64,000 nucleotides of DNA, taken from assembly GCF_013337685.1 (NCBI RefSeq), contig NZ_SUQN01000008.1:248001-312000 (forward strand). The letters are read 5' to 3'. Shown here one piece after another: positions 1 to 8,805 of this stretch. A program made the position numbers and the translations under genes. Each line of letters begins with the position of its first letter. The first letter of the stretch is position 1. This DNA comes from Citrobacter gillenii. Lineage in GTDB: Bacteria; Pseudomonadota; Gammaproteobacteria; Enterobacterales; Enterobacteriaceae. The notes under the pieces were generated by a model. It was given only the letters and a program-made list of their open reading frames with translations, ran no database searches and was not told the DNA's origin.

Positions 1-1148
1 TTTGAGAAAAGCTCACTCAGCCTTCCTTGGTCGGTTTGTATTGCCCCCCCGGTATCGATCCACTCAATCAAACTGGTATCGTCTATCAACTCTCTTGCAA
101 GGATAAAATCTGATAAGGAGATAACCTCTTTAGAAAGAATTCCTTTAACTATCTCTTCCTTATAACTTTTATCACCGCTACATCTTCGAATGATATTAAC
201 AGGGTGGCTTTCTTGCTCCTGTTCATTAAGGTGTAAAACACGAAGGTTATTGGCTAATTCTTGACTTATTTTATCGACTGAATCTATGTTTTTTATAAGA
301 ATTTCCCTCAGTCTTTCATCTCCTTCCTTCGTAAACAAATAGCAGGGAACAATTACATTAAAAAGCCTAAAATCACTCCCTTGGCTCTCAGCATATAATT
401 TGAGTGTTTCATCTATAAGGTTCGATATCCGATCTTTTTCTTTTTGTGATAACAGCCAGTAATCGTCACCAACTATGTCTTGATTAAGTAACATACCTCT
501 TGTGAACAAATGTATAACTCTGGAATTATAACTTGGGAAATAGTCCACTAAAAAATTTGCAACATCTAATGCAGTCTCAAAACTTTTTACTCTGAATAAA
601 CCTGAGATCAGACCAATCAATTCCTCTTCGGTTAAACCATGCTTCCCTGTTGAGGCTCTCTCCTGCAAAACTTCTTCACTTAGTGTTAACTCAAGCAACA
701 AAGCCCTACTAAAAGGGCCTTTAACATCTGTTGAATTATACCTATCCATCATTCTATCTTTGCCAAACTTGTTAAATTCAAGTCTTAATAATAAAGATAG
801 TGATAGATCTTTTATCATTTCATTATTAGATGATAAAACTATTTCATTAAGAATAGAAAATTCCGCATGAGAATTTGCGTCTTCTACTAAATCAGCCTTT
901 ATTCTCAATAGTACAAAAAGATCATTAATTTCTTTTGTTTGATTTTTAATAGATAAAATTAAATCAATTTTCGTTTTTGCATCTAATATTTTCCTATTAG
1001 ATATATCACTTAATATTTTTTTAACAGGTTCTCTAAGATCTTCTGGCACTGTTAAATTAATGAACGTATTATAATTCTCAATAAATAAATTTTTATCACG
1101 AGCGACATTATCTCCTGGTCCATAATGTGCTTGATTCAAACTTTCCAT
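1..1148 (-). CDS. Unknown helical protein with N-terminal HYGxGDNVxRDK motif (3' end outside window)
   Basis: An open frame of at least 382 codons starts at 1148 and runs without a stop to the left edge, so the carboxyl end is missing. I do not recognise the family. Residues about 8-19 read HYGPGDNVARDK, nearly the same as the end of the protein encoded just upstream (HYGTGDNVGRDK). The rest is rich in Leu, Lys, Glu and Ile without transmembrane stretches and looks alpha-helical, perhaps a TPR- or HEAT-like scaffold. Its ATG overlaps the stop of the upstream gene by one base (TAATG), which implies translational coupling. The DNA is AT-rich compared with the core genes. A run of seven C at 44-50 lies inside the frame. 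A role in a defence or conflict system is only inferred from the integrase linkage and the shared motif. Confidence 0.8.
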   Translation of the reverse strand, partial: MESLNQAHYGPGDNVARDKNLFIENYNTFINLTVPEDLREPVKKILSDISNRKILDAKTKIDLILSIKNQTKEINDLFVLLRIKADLVEDANSHAEFSILNEIVLSSNNEMIKDLSLSLLLRLEFNKFGKDRMMDRYNSTDVKGPFSRALLLELTLSEEVLQERASTGKHGLTEEELIGLISGLFRVKSFETALDVANFLVDYFPSYNSRVIHLFTRGMLLNQDIVGDDYWLLSQKEKDRISNLIDETLKLYAESQGSDFRLFNVIVPCYLFTKEGDERLREILIKNIDSVDKISQELANNLRVLHLNEQEQESHPVNIIRRCSGDKSYKEEIVKGILSKEVISLSDFILARELIDDTSLIEWIDTGGAIQTDQGRLSELFS

Positions 1149-1480
1149 TACTCATTATTCCCATTAATGATTTTATCTCTTCCAACATTATCGCCTGTCC
1201 CATAGTGTGTTTGTTTTACTGAGACTATTGATGCATTAGGGATATTTTCAAGTACATTCATCACTTCCGGGTTGGCTTTTAAATGTTTCTCAATAGCTTT
1301 TTCACTCATATCATCATTAACATTCAATTTTTCTATTTTTTCTGCTAAAAGTTCAGCATTTTCATCACTTGTAATAAATTCAGTTAGTTTCTTTTTAATA
1401 TTATCTTTTGTGAAAGATATTCCAGCCAGCAATAAATCATAGATAGCCCTTGAAACTATTGCTGTGGTAATAGGTCCCAT
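1148..1480 (-). CDS. Unknown 110-aa protein ending in HYGxGDNVxRDK motif
   Basis: This small protein begins MGPITTAIVSRAIYDLLLAG, has a charged helical middle (about residues 25-85), and ends in a polar tail containing HYGTGDNVGRDKI. The tail motif recurs at the start of the next gene, which overlaps it by one base, so the two products probably work together. The amino-terminal 20 residues are hydrophobic enough to form an amphipathic or membrane-associated helix. The gene starts 23 bp after the integrase stop on the same strand, so all three may share one transcript. I recall GDNVxxDK-like peptides in bacterial proteins near predicted conflict systems, but that is memory and not a search. 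Function unknown. Confidence 0.75.
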   Translation of the reverse strand: MGPITTAIVSRAIYDLLLAGISFTKDNIKKKLTEFITSDENAELLAEKIEKLNVNDDMSEKAIEKHLKANPEVMNVLENIPNASIVSVKQTHYGTGDNVGRDKIINGNNE

Positions 1481-1503
1481 AATTTAGTCCTCGCGTGGTT
1501 TGT

Positions 1504-3009
1504 TTACTCGTTTAGGGGTGGGTATTTAGCTGATGCAAGAATATCATTATACAACTTAGGGCTACTTTTCAAGATATGCAACTCAATCTTTTGTAATGCC
1601 TCGAAGATTCTATCATTATCGGGAACAGCATACCTTTCCGTTGGGTCAGTTGTATTACGATGGTTAAGTAGTCTCTTAACAACAGCATAAGAAACAAGCT
1701 CTTCTGCTACACGACCAAAAGTTCTACGAAGATCATGCATACCAAGTTTAACAATACCTGCTTCTGCACAAAGGTATTCTCTCAAACTTTTGCTGTCAGA
1801 GTAATGACCAACTTTGCTCCGGTTCGATCGAGCGGGAAAAACCCATTTTAGTCTTTCTTTACGAGTTTCGGCTTCCTGAACAATGTCCCTTCTGTCTTCC
1901 AGTATCACCTTCACCGCATCACAAATTGGTAACTCATGGTCGTTTCGATTCTTAGTGTCATAGAAGCGAATGATACGATTTTCAAGATCTACATAACTTG
2001 TCGTTTTAGCCTCTTCATTTGTTAAAGCTTCTCTCCAACACAAGGCTGCGGTTTCTTCTTTTCGAGTACCAAGAAGAACTGTCAACAGCAGGTAATCACA
2101 ACCCAAACGGTTAAAACTTCTCTTGTTATGCAATGCAGTTAAGAACCGACCGAGTGTGTCCTTTGGTGATAGAGGATTTCGGACTCCTTTGGCTTTATAA
2201 CTATCTTCAAGTTCAGAACGAGTCCTGAATTTTTTCTGCACTTTTAGTATTGAAAACGGATTGTATGACAGTGATGGTTGTCTTTGTTGAGTCTGTGCAT
2301 TACTTGCTTCAATCTCGATAGCATGTCTGACAGCAACATTAGCCCATCTAAAAGTTTGCTCGGCTGCTGTCCTGGCTCTTGAAGCAATCTCGTCAAACTT
2401 ACGTAGGATTTCATTGCCTGTTAAGTCCTTCACCCGGAGACCAGCCCATTCCTTTAAACGATTTTCTGCCTTGTCTAACACTGACAGTGTGTTTGGTTTG
2501 GCTGGTTTAGACCTGCCAAGAAGGTGTTGACGATATTGAGCAAACACTTCATTGATAGTGAGTTCAGAAGCCTCTGTTTCTCGTTTAATCCTATTGGGAT
2601 TTCTTTTGGTGGCGATCATGGTCTGAACCAATTGCCTGGCAGCTTCACGAGCTTGATCAATGTTCGGAAAATCAGACACATTGCCTACTTTCACTTTTAA
2701 TACAGAACTGGGTTTCTTACCCTCACTCAAACTACGGTTACCAGAAGACACTCTTCTCTGGATTACATACGTTTTTTTCGTCAAACTTACCTTAACTCCG
2801 AATCCCACTGGGGCTTCCCTGTGATCATCAAAGACTATGTAAGGTTTTTGGTCGGAGTTAGCTTCGAAAACAACTTTTCCTGAGCTACTAAGTGCAGGTT
2901 TAACATTGATACTTAACTTGTTGATAATAAAGGACTGACTGAGAGTTGTTTTCAAAGTATCACCACCATTTGTAGCCCAGAGAAAGAGTAAAACCAATCT
3001 ATCACGCAT
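1504..3009 (-). CDS. Tyrosine recombinase (genomic island integrase)
   Basis: Site-specific recombinase expected to integrate and excise the element at the left of the window. With the ATG at 3009 (501 aa) the catalytic set is visible: Arg316 in GTRKEE, Lys353, the HDLRR box with His425 and Arg428, His450 in LLNHR, and the nucleophile Tyr460. Residues 1-140 form an arm-binding/SAM-like region, with the core-binding part about 150-260. The ATG at 3009 has no Shine-Dalgarno sequence and lies inside a repeated GCTACAA site. A TTG at 2955 preceded by GGTGGTGA is a plausible alternative start. The gene diverges from mutS and is followed 23 bp later by unknown cargo genes on the same strand. No tRNA gene is visible as a target. 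Confidence 0.9.
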   Translation of the reverse strand: MRDRLVLLFLWATNGGDTLKTTLSQSFIINKLSINVKPALSSSGKVVFEANSDQKPYIVFDDHREAPVGFGVKVSLTKKTYVIQRRVSSGNRSLSEGKKPSSVLKVKVGNVSDFPNIDQAREAARQLVQTMIATKRNPNRIKRETEASELTINEVFAQYRQHLLGRSKPAKPNTLSVLDKAENRLKEWAGLRVKDLTGNEILRKFDEIASRARTAAEQTFRWANVAVRHAIEIEASNAQTQQRQPSLSYNPFSILKVQKKFRTRSELEDSYKAKGVRNPLSPKDTLGRFLTALHNKRSFNRLGCDYLLLTVLLGTRKEETAALCWREALTNEEAKTTSYVDLENRIIRFYDTKNRNDHELPICDAVKVILEDRRDIVQEAETRKERLKWVFPARSNRSKVGHYSDSKSLREYLCAEAGIVKLGMHDLRRTFGRVAEELVSYAVVKRLLNHRNTTDPTERYAVPDNDRIFEALQKIELHILKSSPKLYNDILASAKYPPLNE

Positions 3010-3030
3010 TGGGCTACAAGTGAGCTACAA
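2970..3030. repeat. Inverted and direct GCTACAA repeats at the integrase start
   Basis: TTGTAGCCCA at 2970-2979 is the exact inverted copy of TGGGCTACAA at 3010-3019. A third copy, GAGCTACAA, lies at 3022-3030 in direct orientation, 11 bp from the second. This spacing and position beside the recombinase gene fit arm-type or core recombinase binding sites. Assignment as att DNA is inference. Confidence 0.5.
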
Positions 3031-3114
3031 ATTTGTGGGTTCATGTGAGTTTAACAGGGGTTTAAATGGGGCCACATGAGTACCTGAAAGATTAAAAAAA
3101 TGAGTAAAATCAAT

Positions 3115-5682
3115 ATGAATGAAGACATTGAGAAGGAATTCTCTAACCATACGCCGATGATGCAGCAGTATCTTAAGCTGAAGGCTCAGCACCCGGAGAT
3201 CCTGCTGTTTTACCGCATGGGCGACTTTTACGAACTGTTTTATGACGATGCCAAACGTGCGTCGCAGCTGTTGGATATCTCGCTGACCAAGCGCGGCGCA
3301 TCCGCGGGCGAACCGATCCCGATGGCGGGCATTCCCCACCACGCGGTAGAAAACTACCTCGCAAAACTGGTGAATCAGGGGGAGTCGGTTGCCATTTGCG
3401 AACAAATTGGCGACCCGGCCACCAGCAAAGGTCCGGTTGAGCGCAAAGTTGTCCGCATCGTCACGCCCGGTACCATCAGCGATGAAGCGTTGTTGCAGGA
3501 GCGTCAGGACAACCTGCTGGCCGCCATCTGGCAGGACAGCAAAGGCTACGGCTATGCCACGCTAGACATCAGCTCCGGGCGCTTTCGCGTCAGTGAACCA
3601 GCCGACCGTGAGACCATGGCGGCAGAATTACAGCGCACTAACCCGGCAGAACTGCTGTATGCCGAAGATTTCGCCGAGACCTCGCTGATCGAAGGCCGTC
3701 GCGGACTGCGTCGCCGTCCGCTGTGGGAATTTGAAATTGATACCGCCCGCCAGCAGCTTAACTTACAGTTTGGCACGCGGGACCTGATTGGCTTTGGTGT
3801 CGAAAACGCACCGCGCGGCTTATGTGCCGCAGGCTGTCTGCTGCAATATGCGAAAGATACCCAGCGCACCTCGCTGCCGCATATTCGTTCCATCACCATG
3901 GAACGCCAGCAGGACAGCATCATTATGGATGCCGCCACACGCCGGAATCTGGAGATTACCCAGAATCTGGCCGGCGGTATCGAAAATACGCTGGCCTCGG
4001 TGCTCGACTGCACCGTCACCCCGATGGGCAGCCGCATGCTTAAGCGCTGGCTGCATATGCCGGTTCGCGACACCAAAATCCTCACCGAACGTCAGCAGAC
4101 GATCGGCGCCCTGCAGGATGTCACCAGCGAATTACAGCTGGTTCTGCGTCAGGTCGGCGATCTGGAGCGTATTCTGGCCCGCCTGGCACTGCGTACCGCG
4201 CGTCCACGCGATCTGGCCCGTATGCGCCACGCCTTTCAGCAATTACCTGAACTGCGTGCACAGCTGGAAGGCGTCGACAGCGCGCCGGTACAGATGCTAC
4301 GCGAGAAAATGGGCGAGTTCAGCGAACTGCGTGAACTGCTGGAACGCGCCGTCGTTGAAGCCCCGCCAGTACTGGTACGCGACGGTGGCGTCATTGCGCC
4401 AGGCTATAACGATGAACTGGACGAGTGGCGGGCGCTGGCCGATGGCGCGACCGACTATCTTGACCGACTGGAGATCCGCGAGCGTGAACGCACCGGGCTG
4501 GACACGCTTAAGGTTGGATTTAACGGTGTACACGGTTACTACATTCAGATCAGCCGCGGTCAAAGCCATCTGGCGCCCATTAACTACGTGCGCCGCCAGA
4601 CGCTAAAAAATGCCGAACGCTACATCATTCCTGAACTCAAAGAGTACGAAGACAAAGTCCTGACCTCGAAGGGTAAAGCGTTGGCGCTGGAAAAACAGCT
4701 GTACGACGAACTCTTCGACATGCTGTTACCACACCTGGCGGATTTACAGCAGAGCGCCAGCGCGCTGGCCGAGCTCGACGTGCTGGTCAATCTGGCCGAA
4801 CGGGCTTATACCCTGAATTACACCTGCCCGACCTTCACCGATAAACCCGGCATTCGTATTACCGAAGGTCGTCATCCGGTGGTTGAACAGGTGCTGACCG
4901 AACCGTTTATTGCCAACCCGCTGAATCTTTCACCTCAGCGCCGGATGTTGATCATCACCGGGCCGAATATGGGCGGTAAAAGTACCTATATGCGCCAGAC
5001 CGCACTGATCGCCCTGCTGGCCTACATCGGCAGCTATGTTCCGGCGCAAAAGGTTGAGATAGGTCCGATCGATCGCATCTTTACCCGCGTGGGCGCAGCG
5101 GATGACCTGGCGTCCGGTCGTTCGACCTTTATGGTTGAGATGACCGAAACCGCCAATATTTTGCATAACGCCACCGAGAACAGCCTGGTGTTGATGGATG
5201 AGATTGGGCGCGGCACCTCCACCTATGACGGTCTGTCGCTGGCATGGGCGTGCGCAGAAAATCTTGCCAATAAAATCAAGGCATTGACGCTGTTCGCAAC
5301 CCACTACTTTGAACTGACTCAGTTAGCAGAGAAGATGGAAGGCGTTGCCAATGTGCATTTGGACGCATTAGAGCACGGCGATACGATTGCCTTTATGCAT
5401 AGTGTGCAGGATGGTGCGGCAAGCAAAAGCTATGGTCTGGCCGTCGCTGCGCTGGCCGGTGTGCCGAAAGACGTCATCAAACGTGCGCGGCAAAAACTGC
5501 GCGAACTGGAAAGCATTACGCCAAATGCCGCCGCAACCCAGGTAGACGGGACGCAAATGTCGCTACTTTCAGCACCGGAAGAAACATCTCCCGCTGTAGA
5601 AGCGCTGGAAAATCTCGACCCGGATTCCCTGACGCCGCGTCAGGCGCTGGAATGGATTTATCGGTTGAAAAGCCTGGTGTAA
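3115..5682 (+). CDS. mutS: DNA mismatch repair ATPase MutS
   Basis: MutS binds mismatches and small loops and recruits MutL to start methyl-directed repair. The mismatch-contact motif F-Y-E is at residues 38-40 and the Walker A loop is GPNMGGKST. Walker B is [13 protein letters not shown], followed by the ATPase and helix-turn-helix end. An in-frame ATG at 3100 would give 860 aa. The ATG at 3115 gives 855 aa beginning [18 protein letters not shown], which matches the remembered Salmonella MutS start and length, so I chose 3115. Neither start has a good ribosome binding site. The upstream DNA belongs to, or borders, an integrase-bearing element, so the native promoter may have been replaced or separated. 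Confidence 0.97.
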   Translation: MNEDIEKEFSNHTPMMQQYLKLKAQHPEILLFYRMGDFYELFYDDAKRASQLLDISLTKRGASAGEPIPMAGIPHHAVENYLAKLVNQGESVAICEQIGDPATSKGPVERKVVRIVTPGTISDEALLQERQDNLLAAIWQDSKGYGYATLDISSGRFRVSEPADRETMAAELQRTNPAELLYAEDFAETSLIEGRRGLRRRPLWEFEIDTARQQLNLQFGTRDLIGFGVENAPRGLCAAGCLLQYAKDTQRTSLPHIRSITMERQQDSIIMDAATRRNLEITQNLAGGIENTLASVLDCTVTPMGSRMLKRWLHMPVRDTKILTERQQTIGALQDVTSELQLVLRQVGDLERILARLALRTARPRDLARMRHAFQQLPELRAQLEGVDSAPVQMLREKMGEFSELRELLERAVVEAPPVLVRDGGVIAPGYNDELDEWRALADGATDYLDRLEIRERERTGLDTLKVGFNGVHGYYIQISRGQSHLAPINYVRRQTLKNAERYIIPELKEYEDKVLTSKGKALALEKQLYDELFDMLLPHLADLQQSASALAELDVLVNLAERAYTLNYTCPTFTDKPGIRITEGRHPVVEQVLTEPFIANPLNLSPQRRMLIITGPNMGGKSTYMRQTALIALLAYIGSYVPAQKVEIGPIDRIFTRVGAADDLASGRSTFMVEMTETANILHNATENSLVLMDEIGRGTSTYDGLSLAWACAENLANKIKALTLFATHYFELTQLAEKMEGVANVHLDALEHGDTIAFMHSVQDGAASKSYGLAVAALAGVPKDVIKRARQKLRELESITPNAAATQVDGTQMSLLSAPEETSPAVEALENLDPDSLTPRQALEWIYRLKSLV

Positions 5683-5691
5683 CACTCGTTG

Positions 5692-5718
5692 TGCCCGATG
5701 TCGCTGCGCTCATCGGGC
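5692..5718. repeat. REP-type palindrome after mutS
   Basis: GCCCGATG and CATCGGGC form the arms of a stem, followed by CTACA, as in enterobacterial REP units. It lies between mutS and the next convergent gene. Confidence 0.6.
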
Positions 5719-5745
5719 CTACATGAACTGCCATTTCCTGGCCCC

Positions 5746-6288
5746 TCAGCGTTGCGCCATCGGCGTACATATCTGGAGAATGACGCCAGAAATAGAATCT
5801 TTGGTATATTGCCTGATCGTATAGCTCGGCGGTTCATTGACGGTAATATCTGTATAATCAGCGTACGTAACGCGTTGTTCCCGAAAAAGTTCGCGCACTG
5901 TATTCGCCATTTCAGGGTTTCCAGGAAAATCGACACTCAGGGTTGAAAGGTCGAGCTCAACACGTATTTTTCGCTGATCTTCTTTAATACTTTCTTCTGC
6001 CGAAACAGACACATACATATAAGGCTTTGCCGCATTAACGAGTGAATAAGTTATCTCGCTATTATAATATAGATAATTAAATTGCCGACCAGTTACCGTC
6101 ATTACAGACATAATCTGGACTGGGATTGTGCTATCGCCACTCTTAACATCCATATGGGCCTGACATTTAACAACAGAGCCAACGGACTCGCTATTATAGA
6201 TTTGCATAATTTGTTCATGTGATGCGCTTTGCACGCCAGAACTCATTCCCAGTAAAAATAATAAAACGACTCGCCGATAGAATGACAT
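5746..6288 (-). CDS. Unknown exported protein, about 180 aa
   Basis: I do not recognise this protein. From the ATG at 6288 it begins MSFYRRVVLLFLLGMSSGVQ, a basic start plus hydrophobic core ending in VQSA, typical of a Sec signal peptide, so it is probably periplasmic. The mature part is polar, with many beta-prone stretches and two cysteines that could form a disulfide. An earlier in-frame ATG at 6363 would add 25 residues that spoil the signal peptide, so the later start is preferred. It is convergent with mutS, lies in the variable mutS-rpoS interval and is bounded by REP palindromes on both sides. A role cannot be assigned from context. Confidence 0.7.
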   Translation of the reverse strand: MSFYRRVVLLFLLGMSSGVQSASHEQIMQIYNSESVGSVVKCQAHMDVKSGDSTIPVQIMSVMTVTGRQFNYLYYNSEITYSLVNAAKPYMYVSVSAEESIKEDQRKIRVELDLSTLSVDFPGNPEMANTVRELFREQRVTYADYTDITVNEPPSYTIRQYTKDSISGVILQICTPMAQR

Positions 6289-6340
6289 GTTTCTGATGAC
6301 GTCCTTGCTGTCATGCTGCAAAAAAGAATTTAAGCAATTA

Positions 6341-6370
6341 TAGGCCGGGCAAGGCAAAGCCACGCCCGGG
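6341..6370. repeat. REP-type palindrome
   Basis: AGGCCGGGC and GCCCGGG arms flank a short spacer between the exported-protein gene and the decarboxylase operon. Confidence 0.5.
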
Positions 6371-6377
6371 ATTTTGA

Positions 6378-6614
6378 TTAGCGCTTACCTTCCGCCAGCA
6401 GCGGCGGGATGCTCGGCACCATTGGCGCGTCATCGATGTCTTTTTGCGTCATGCGAAACGCCTGCGGGTAATGTTCGCGACTGGTACGGCGTAGCGGCTC
6501 GGTATCACGCCAGGTGTAAAGGCAGTGCTGGCACTGGTATACCGTCCAGACGCCTTTCACCGGCGAGGTTGCCATCACTTCAATATGTTCATCAGCACAA
6601 CGTGGACAAATCAT
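6378..6614 (-). CDS. ecdD: Non-oxidative hydroxyarylic acid decarboxylase subunit D
   Basis: Third gene of the hydroxyarylate decarboxylase operon (homologous sets are called ecd, shd, kpd, vdc or bsd in different species). The 78-aa product has two Cys pairs, CPRC near the start and CQHC about 25 residues later, forming a small zinc-ribbon-like protein. Subunit D is needed for full activity of the UbiD-type enzyme in related operons, but its exact role is not settled. The start has a good AGGAG site. It begins 10 bp after the subunit C stop, so the two are co-translated. Confidence 0.85.
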   Translation of the reverse strand: MICPRCADEHIEVMATSPVKGVWTVYQCQHCLYTWRDTEPLRRTSREHYPQAFRMTQKDIDDAPMVPSIPPLLAEGKR

Positions 6615-6624
6615 CTGCTACTCC

Positions 6625-8052
6625 TTATTTACGGTTGGCCAGCATGGCGGTCAGCTTTTCAGCCCAGGCTTTGGTTTCCGGTAAATCGCATACCGGCTGG
6701 CTGTAGTGACCACGGTTATCCGGTGCAACCGGGGTAGTGGCATCAATGATCAGCTTATCGGTGATCCCTGCCGGGCTGGAACCCGGATCCAACTCCAGCA
6801 CCGACATGTTCGGTAACTGCACCAGATCGCCTGCCGGGTTGACCTTCGACGACAGCGCCCACATCACCTGCGGCAGGTTGAACGGGTCAACGTCCTCATC
6901 CACCATAATCACCATCTTCACGTAGCCCAGACCGTGCGGCGTGGTCATCGCCCGCAGGCCGACCGCGCGGGCAAAGCCGCCATAGCGTTTTTTAGTGGAG
7001 ATAATCGCCAGCAGACCGTGGGTGTACATGGCATTCACCGCCTGTACCTCCGGGAATTCCGCTTTCAGTTGCTGATACAACGGCACACAGGTCGCAGGCC
7101 CCATCAGGTAGTCGATTTCGGTCCACGGCATACCCAAATACAGCGATTCAAAAATCGGTTTGGTGCGATAAGAGACTTTATCAATACGCACCACCGTCAT
7201 ATTGCGCCCCCCGGAATAGTGACCGGTAAACTCACCAAACGGGCCTTCGATTTCACGTTTGCGGCTTTCGATAACACCTTCGAGGATCACCTCAGAACCC
7301 CACGGCACGTCAAAACCGGTGAGCGGCGCGGTGGCGATCGGGTATGGGCTTTCACGCAGCGCACCCGCCATCTCATATTCAGACTGATCGTACTTCAGCG
7401 GCGTAGCGCCCATTAGGGTAATGATCGGATCGTTACCCAGGGTGATCGCAATCGGCAGATCTTCACCGCGTTCTTCGGCTTTATGCAGATGCAGCGCGAT
7501 GTCGTGCATCGGTACCGGCTGCAGGCCAAGCTTACGTTTGCCCTTCACTTCCATGCGGTAGATGCCGACGTTTTGCTTGCCGAAGTTATCCGGATCCAGC
7601 GGATCGCGCGACACCACGCAAGCTTTGTCGAGATAGAAGCCCCCGTCGCCGTCGTTCAAACGAAACAGCGGCAGAATGTCGAACAGATTAATGTCTTCGC
7701 CGTCGACAGTATTCTCAGCCCATGCCGGGTTCGCACGGCGCTCCGGGGCAATCGGAAATTTATCCCAGCGTCGGATAAACTCATCAATCTGTTTTCTGAC
7801 CGGCGTATTGATCGGCAGCCCCATCGAAATGGCATGGTTTTGCCATGAGCCGATGGTGTTCATCGCCACACGGGCGTCGGTAAAGCCACGAATATTGTCA
7901 AACCACAATGCCGGTGCACCATCGCCGATACGCCCGGTCGCATTAGCGGCCGCGGCCAGATCCGGCTCAGCGTTCACCTCTTCGCTGATTTTCAGCAATT
8001 GCCCCTGGTCGTCCAGCGCCTGCAAGAAACCGCGCAAATCATCAAATGCCAT
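6625..8052 (-). CDS. ecdC: UbiD-family non-oxidative hydroxyarylic acid decarboxylase subunit C
   Basis: Catalytic subunit of a reversible decarboxylase for 4-hydroxybenzoate, vanillate or similar phenolic acids. The 475-aa protein starts MAFDDLRGFLQALDDQGQL and carries the UbiD signatures NIRGF, MRVEVKGKRK-like and EGPFGEFTGHY. The Glu and Arg residues in these blocks hold and activate prenylated FMN. The cofactor would be supplied by the UbiX-like product of the upstream gene, with which it overlaps by one base (TAATG). This is distinct from the ubiquinone-pathway ubiD, which is normally elsewhere. The exact phenolic substrate cannot be read from the sequence. Confidence 0.92.
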   Translation of the reverse strand: MAFDDLRGFLQALDDQGQLLKISEEVNAEPDLAAAANATGRIGDGAPALWFDNIRGFTDARVAMNTIGSWQNHAISMGLPINTPVRKQIDEFIRRWDKFPIAPERRANPAWAENTVDGEDINLFDILPLFRLNDGDGGFYLDKACVVSRDPLDPDNFGKQNVGIYRMEVKGKRKLGLQPVPMHDIALHLHKAEERGEDLPIAITLGNDPIITLMGATPLKYDQSEYEMAGALRESPYPIATAPLTGFDVPWGSEVILEGVIESRKREIEGPFGEFTGHYSGGRNMTVVRIDKVSYRTKPIFESLYLGMPWTEIDYLMGPATCVPLYQQLKAEFPEVQAVNAMYTHGLLAIISTKKRYGGFARAVGLRAMTTPHGLGYVKMVIMVDEDVDPFNLPQVMWALSSKVNPAGDLVQLPNMSVLELDPGSSPAGITDKLIIDATTPVAPDNRGHYSQPVCDLPETKAWAEKLTAMLANRK

Positions 8053-8645
8053 TATTCATTCTCCTGTGAAAAATTCTGCGCCGGTCGTAAACCCTGCCAG
8101 CGACGGGCGTTCGGATGTTCCAGACCAAACTGATCGAGTACGCGCGCCACAATGTGCTGCGTGATGTCGTCGATCGTTTGGGGATGGTTATAAAACGCGG
8201 GCATGGGCGGCACCATCGCGACGCCCATGCGGGAAAGTGCGAGCATATTCTCCAGATGGAGGGTACTCAGCGGCATTTCACGCGGCACCAGCACCAGTTT
8301 GCGACCTTCCTTCAGCACCACGTCGGCAGCACGGCCCACCAGCCCTTCGGCATAGCCTGCGCGAATTCCGGCCAGCGTTTTCATGCTGCAGGGGATAATA
8401 ATCATGCCGTTGGTGTGAAATGAGCCGGAAGAGATCGTCGCCGCCTGGTCCGCCGGGTTGTGGCAATAATCCGCCAGCGCAGACACCTCGCGGACGCTAT
8501 AAGGCGTTTCTAGTTCAATGGTGGTTTTCGCCCACTTCGACAGCACCAGATGTGTTTCCACCTCCGGCATTTCCCGCAGCGCCTGTAGCAGCGACACACC
8601 AAGCGGTGCTCCCGTTGCACCGGTCATCCCTACGATCAGTCTCAT
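8052..8645 (-). CDS. ecdB: UbiX-like flavin prenyltransferase, hydroxyarylate decarboxylase subunit B
   Basis: Makes prenylated FMN for the UbiD-type subunit encoded next. The 197-aa protein has the N-terminal flavoprotein motif GMTGATGAPLG and the SSGSFHTNGMIIIPCSMKTLAG block that binds flavin phosphate in the UbiX/Pad1 family. It is the first gene of the operon B-C-D. Its promoter region is shared with the divergent regulator gene hosA and contains a strong palindrome. Length is normal for the family. It was called pad1 in older mutS-rpoS literature. Confidence 0.93.
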   Translation of the reverse strand: MRLIVGMTGATGAPLGVSLLQALREMPEVETHLVLSKWAKTTIELETPYSVREVSALADYCHNPADQAATISSGSFHTNGMIIIPCSMKTLAGIRAGYAEGLVGRAADVVLKEGRKLVLVPREMPLSTLHLENMLALSRMGVAMVPPMPAFYNHPQTIDDITQHIVARVLDQFGLEHPNARRWQGLRPAQNFSQENE

Positions 8646-8661
8646 TCAGCCCCTCAATATT

Positions 8662-8677
8662 TGTTCGTGTACGAACA
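8662..8677. promoter_or_regulatory. Probable HosA operator
   Basis: TGTTCGT-GT-ACGAACA is a perfect inverted repeat with 7-bp arms, 17 bp upstream of the decarboxylase operon start and in the divergent hosA intergenic region. It agrees with the GTTCGTATACGAAC-like site I recall for E. coli HosA, which is relieved by 4-hydroxybenzoate. A second perfect palindrome, AACGATCGTT, lies at 8741-8750 near hosA itself. Confidence 0.7.
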
Positions 8678-8805
8678 TTTTAGCTAAAATACGCTCTCGA
8701 TACATTTCAGGCAAGGGTGACTCGCACAGATAGCTAAAGAAACGATCGTTAAAAAATGGCGCATTACCCGCTATGATAGAAGCCGACCGCGATCCCGGAG
8801 TCCCT

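Noticed and set aside
3025-3405. 126-codon minus-strand frame over the mutS start
   Set aside because: Overlaps the conserved first domain of mutS on the opposite strand and has no support as a protein.
3115-5682. MutS as a damaged or diverged protein because of the neighbouring element
   Set aside because: All ATPase and mismatch-binding motifs and the full 855-aa length are present, so only expression, not protein function, is in question.
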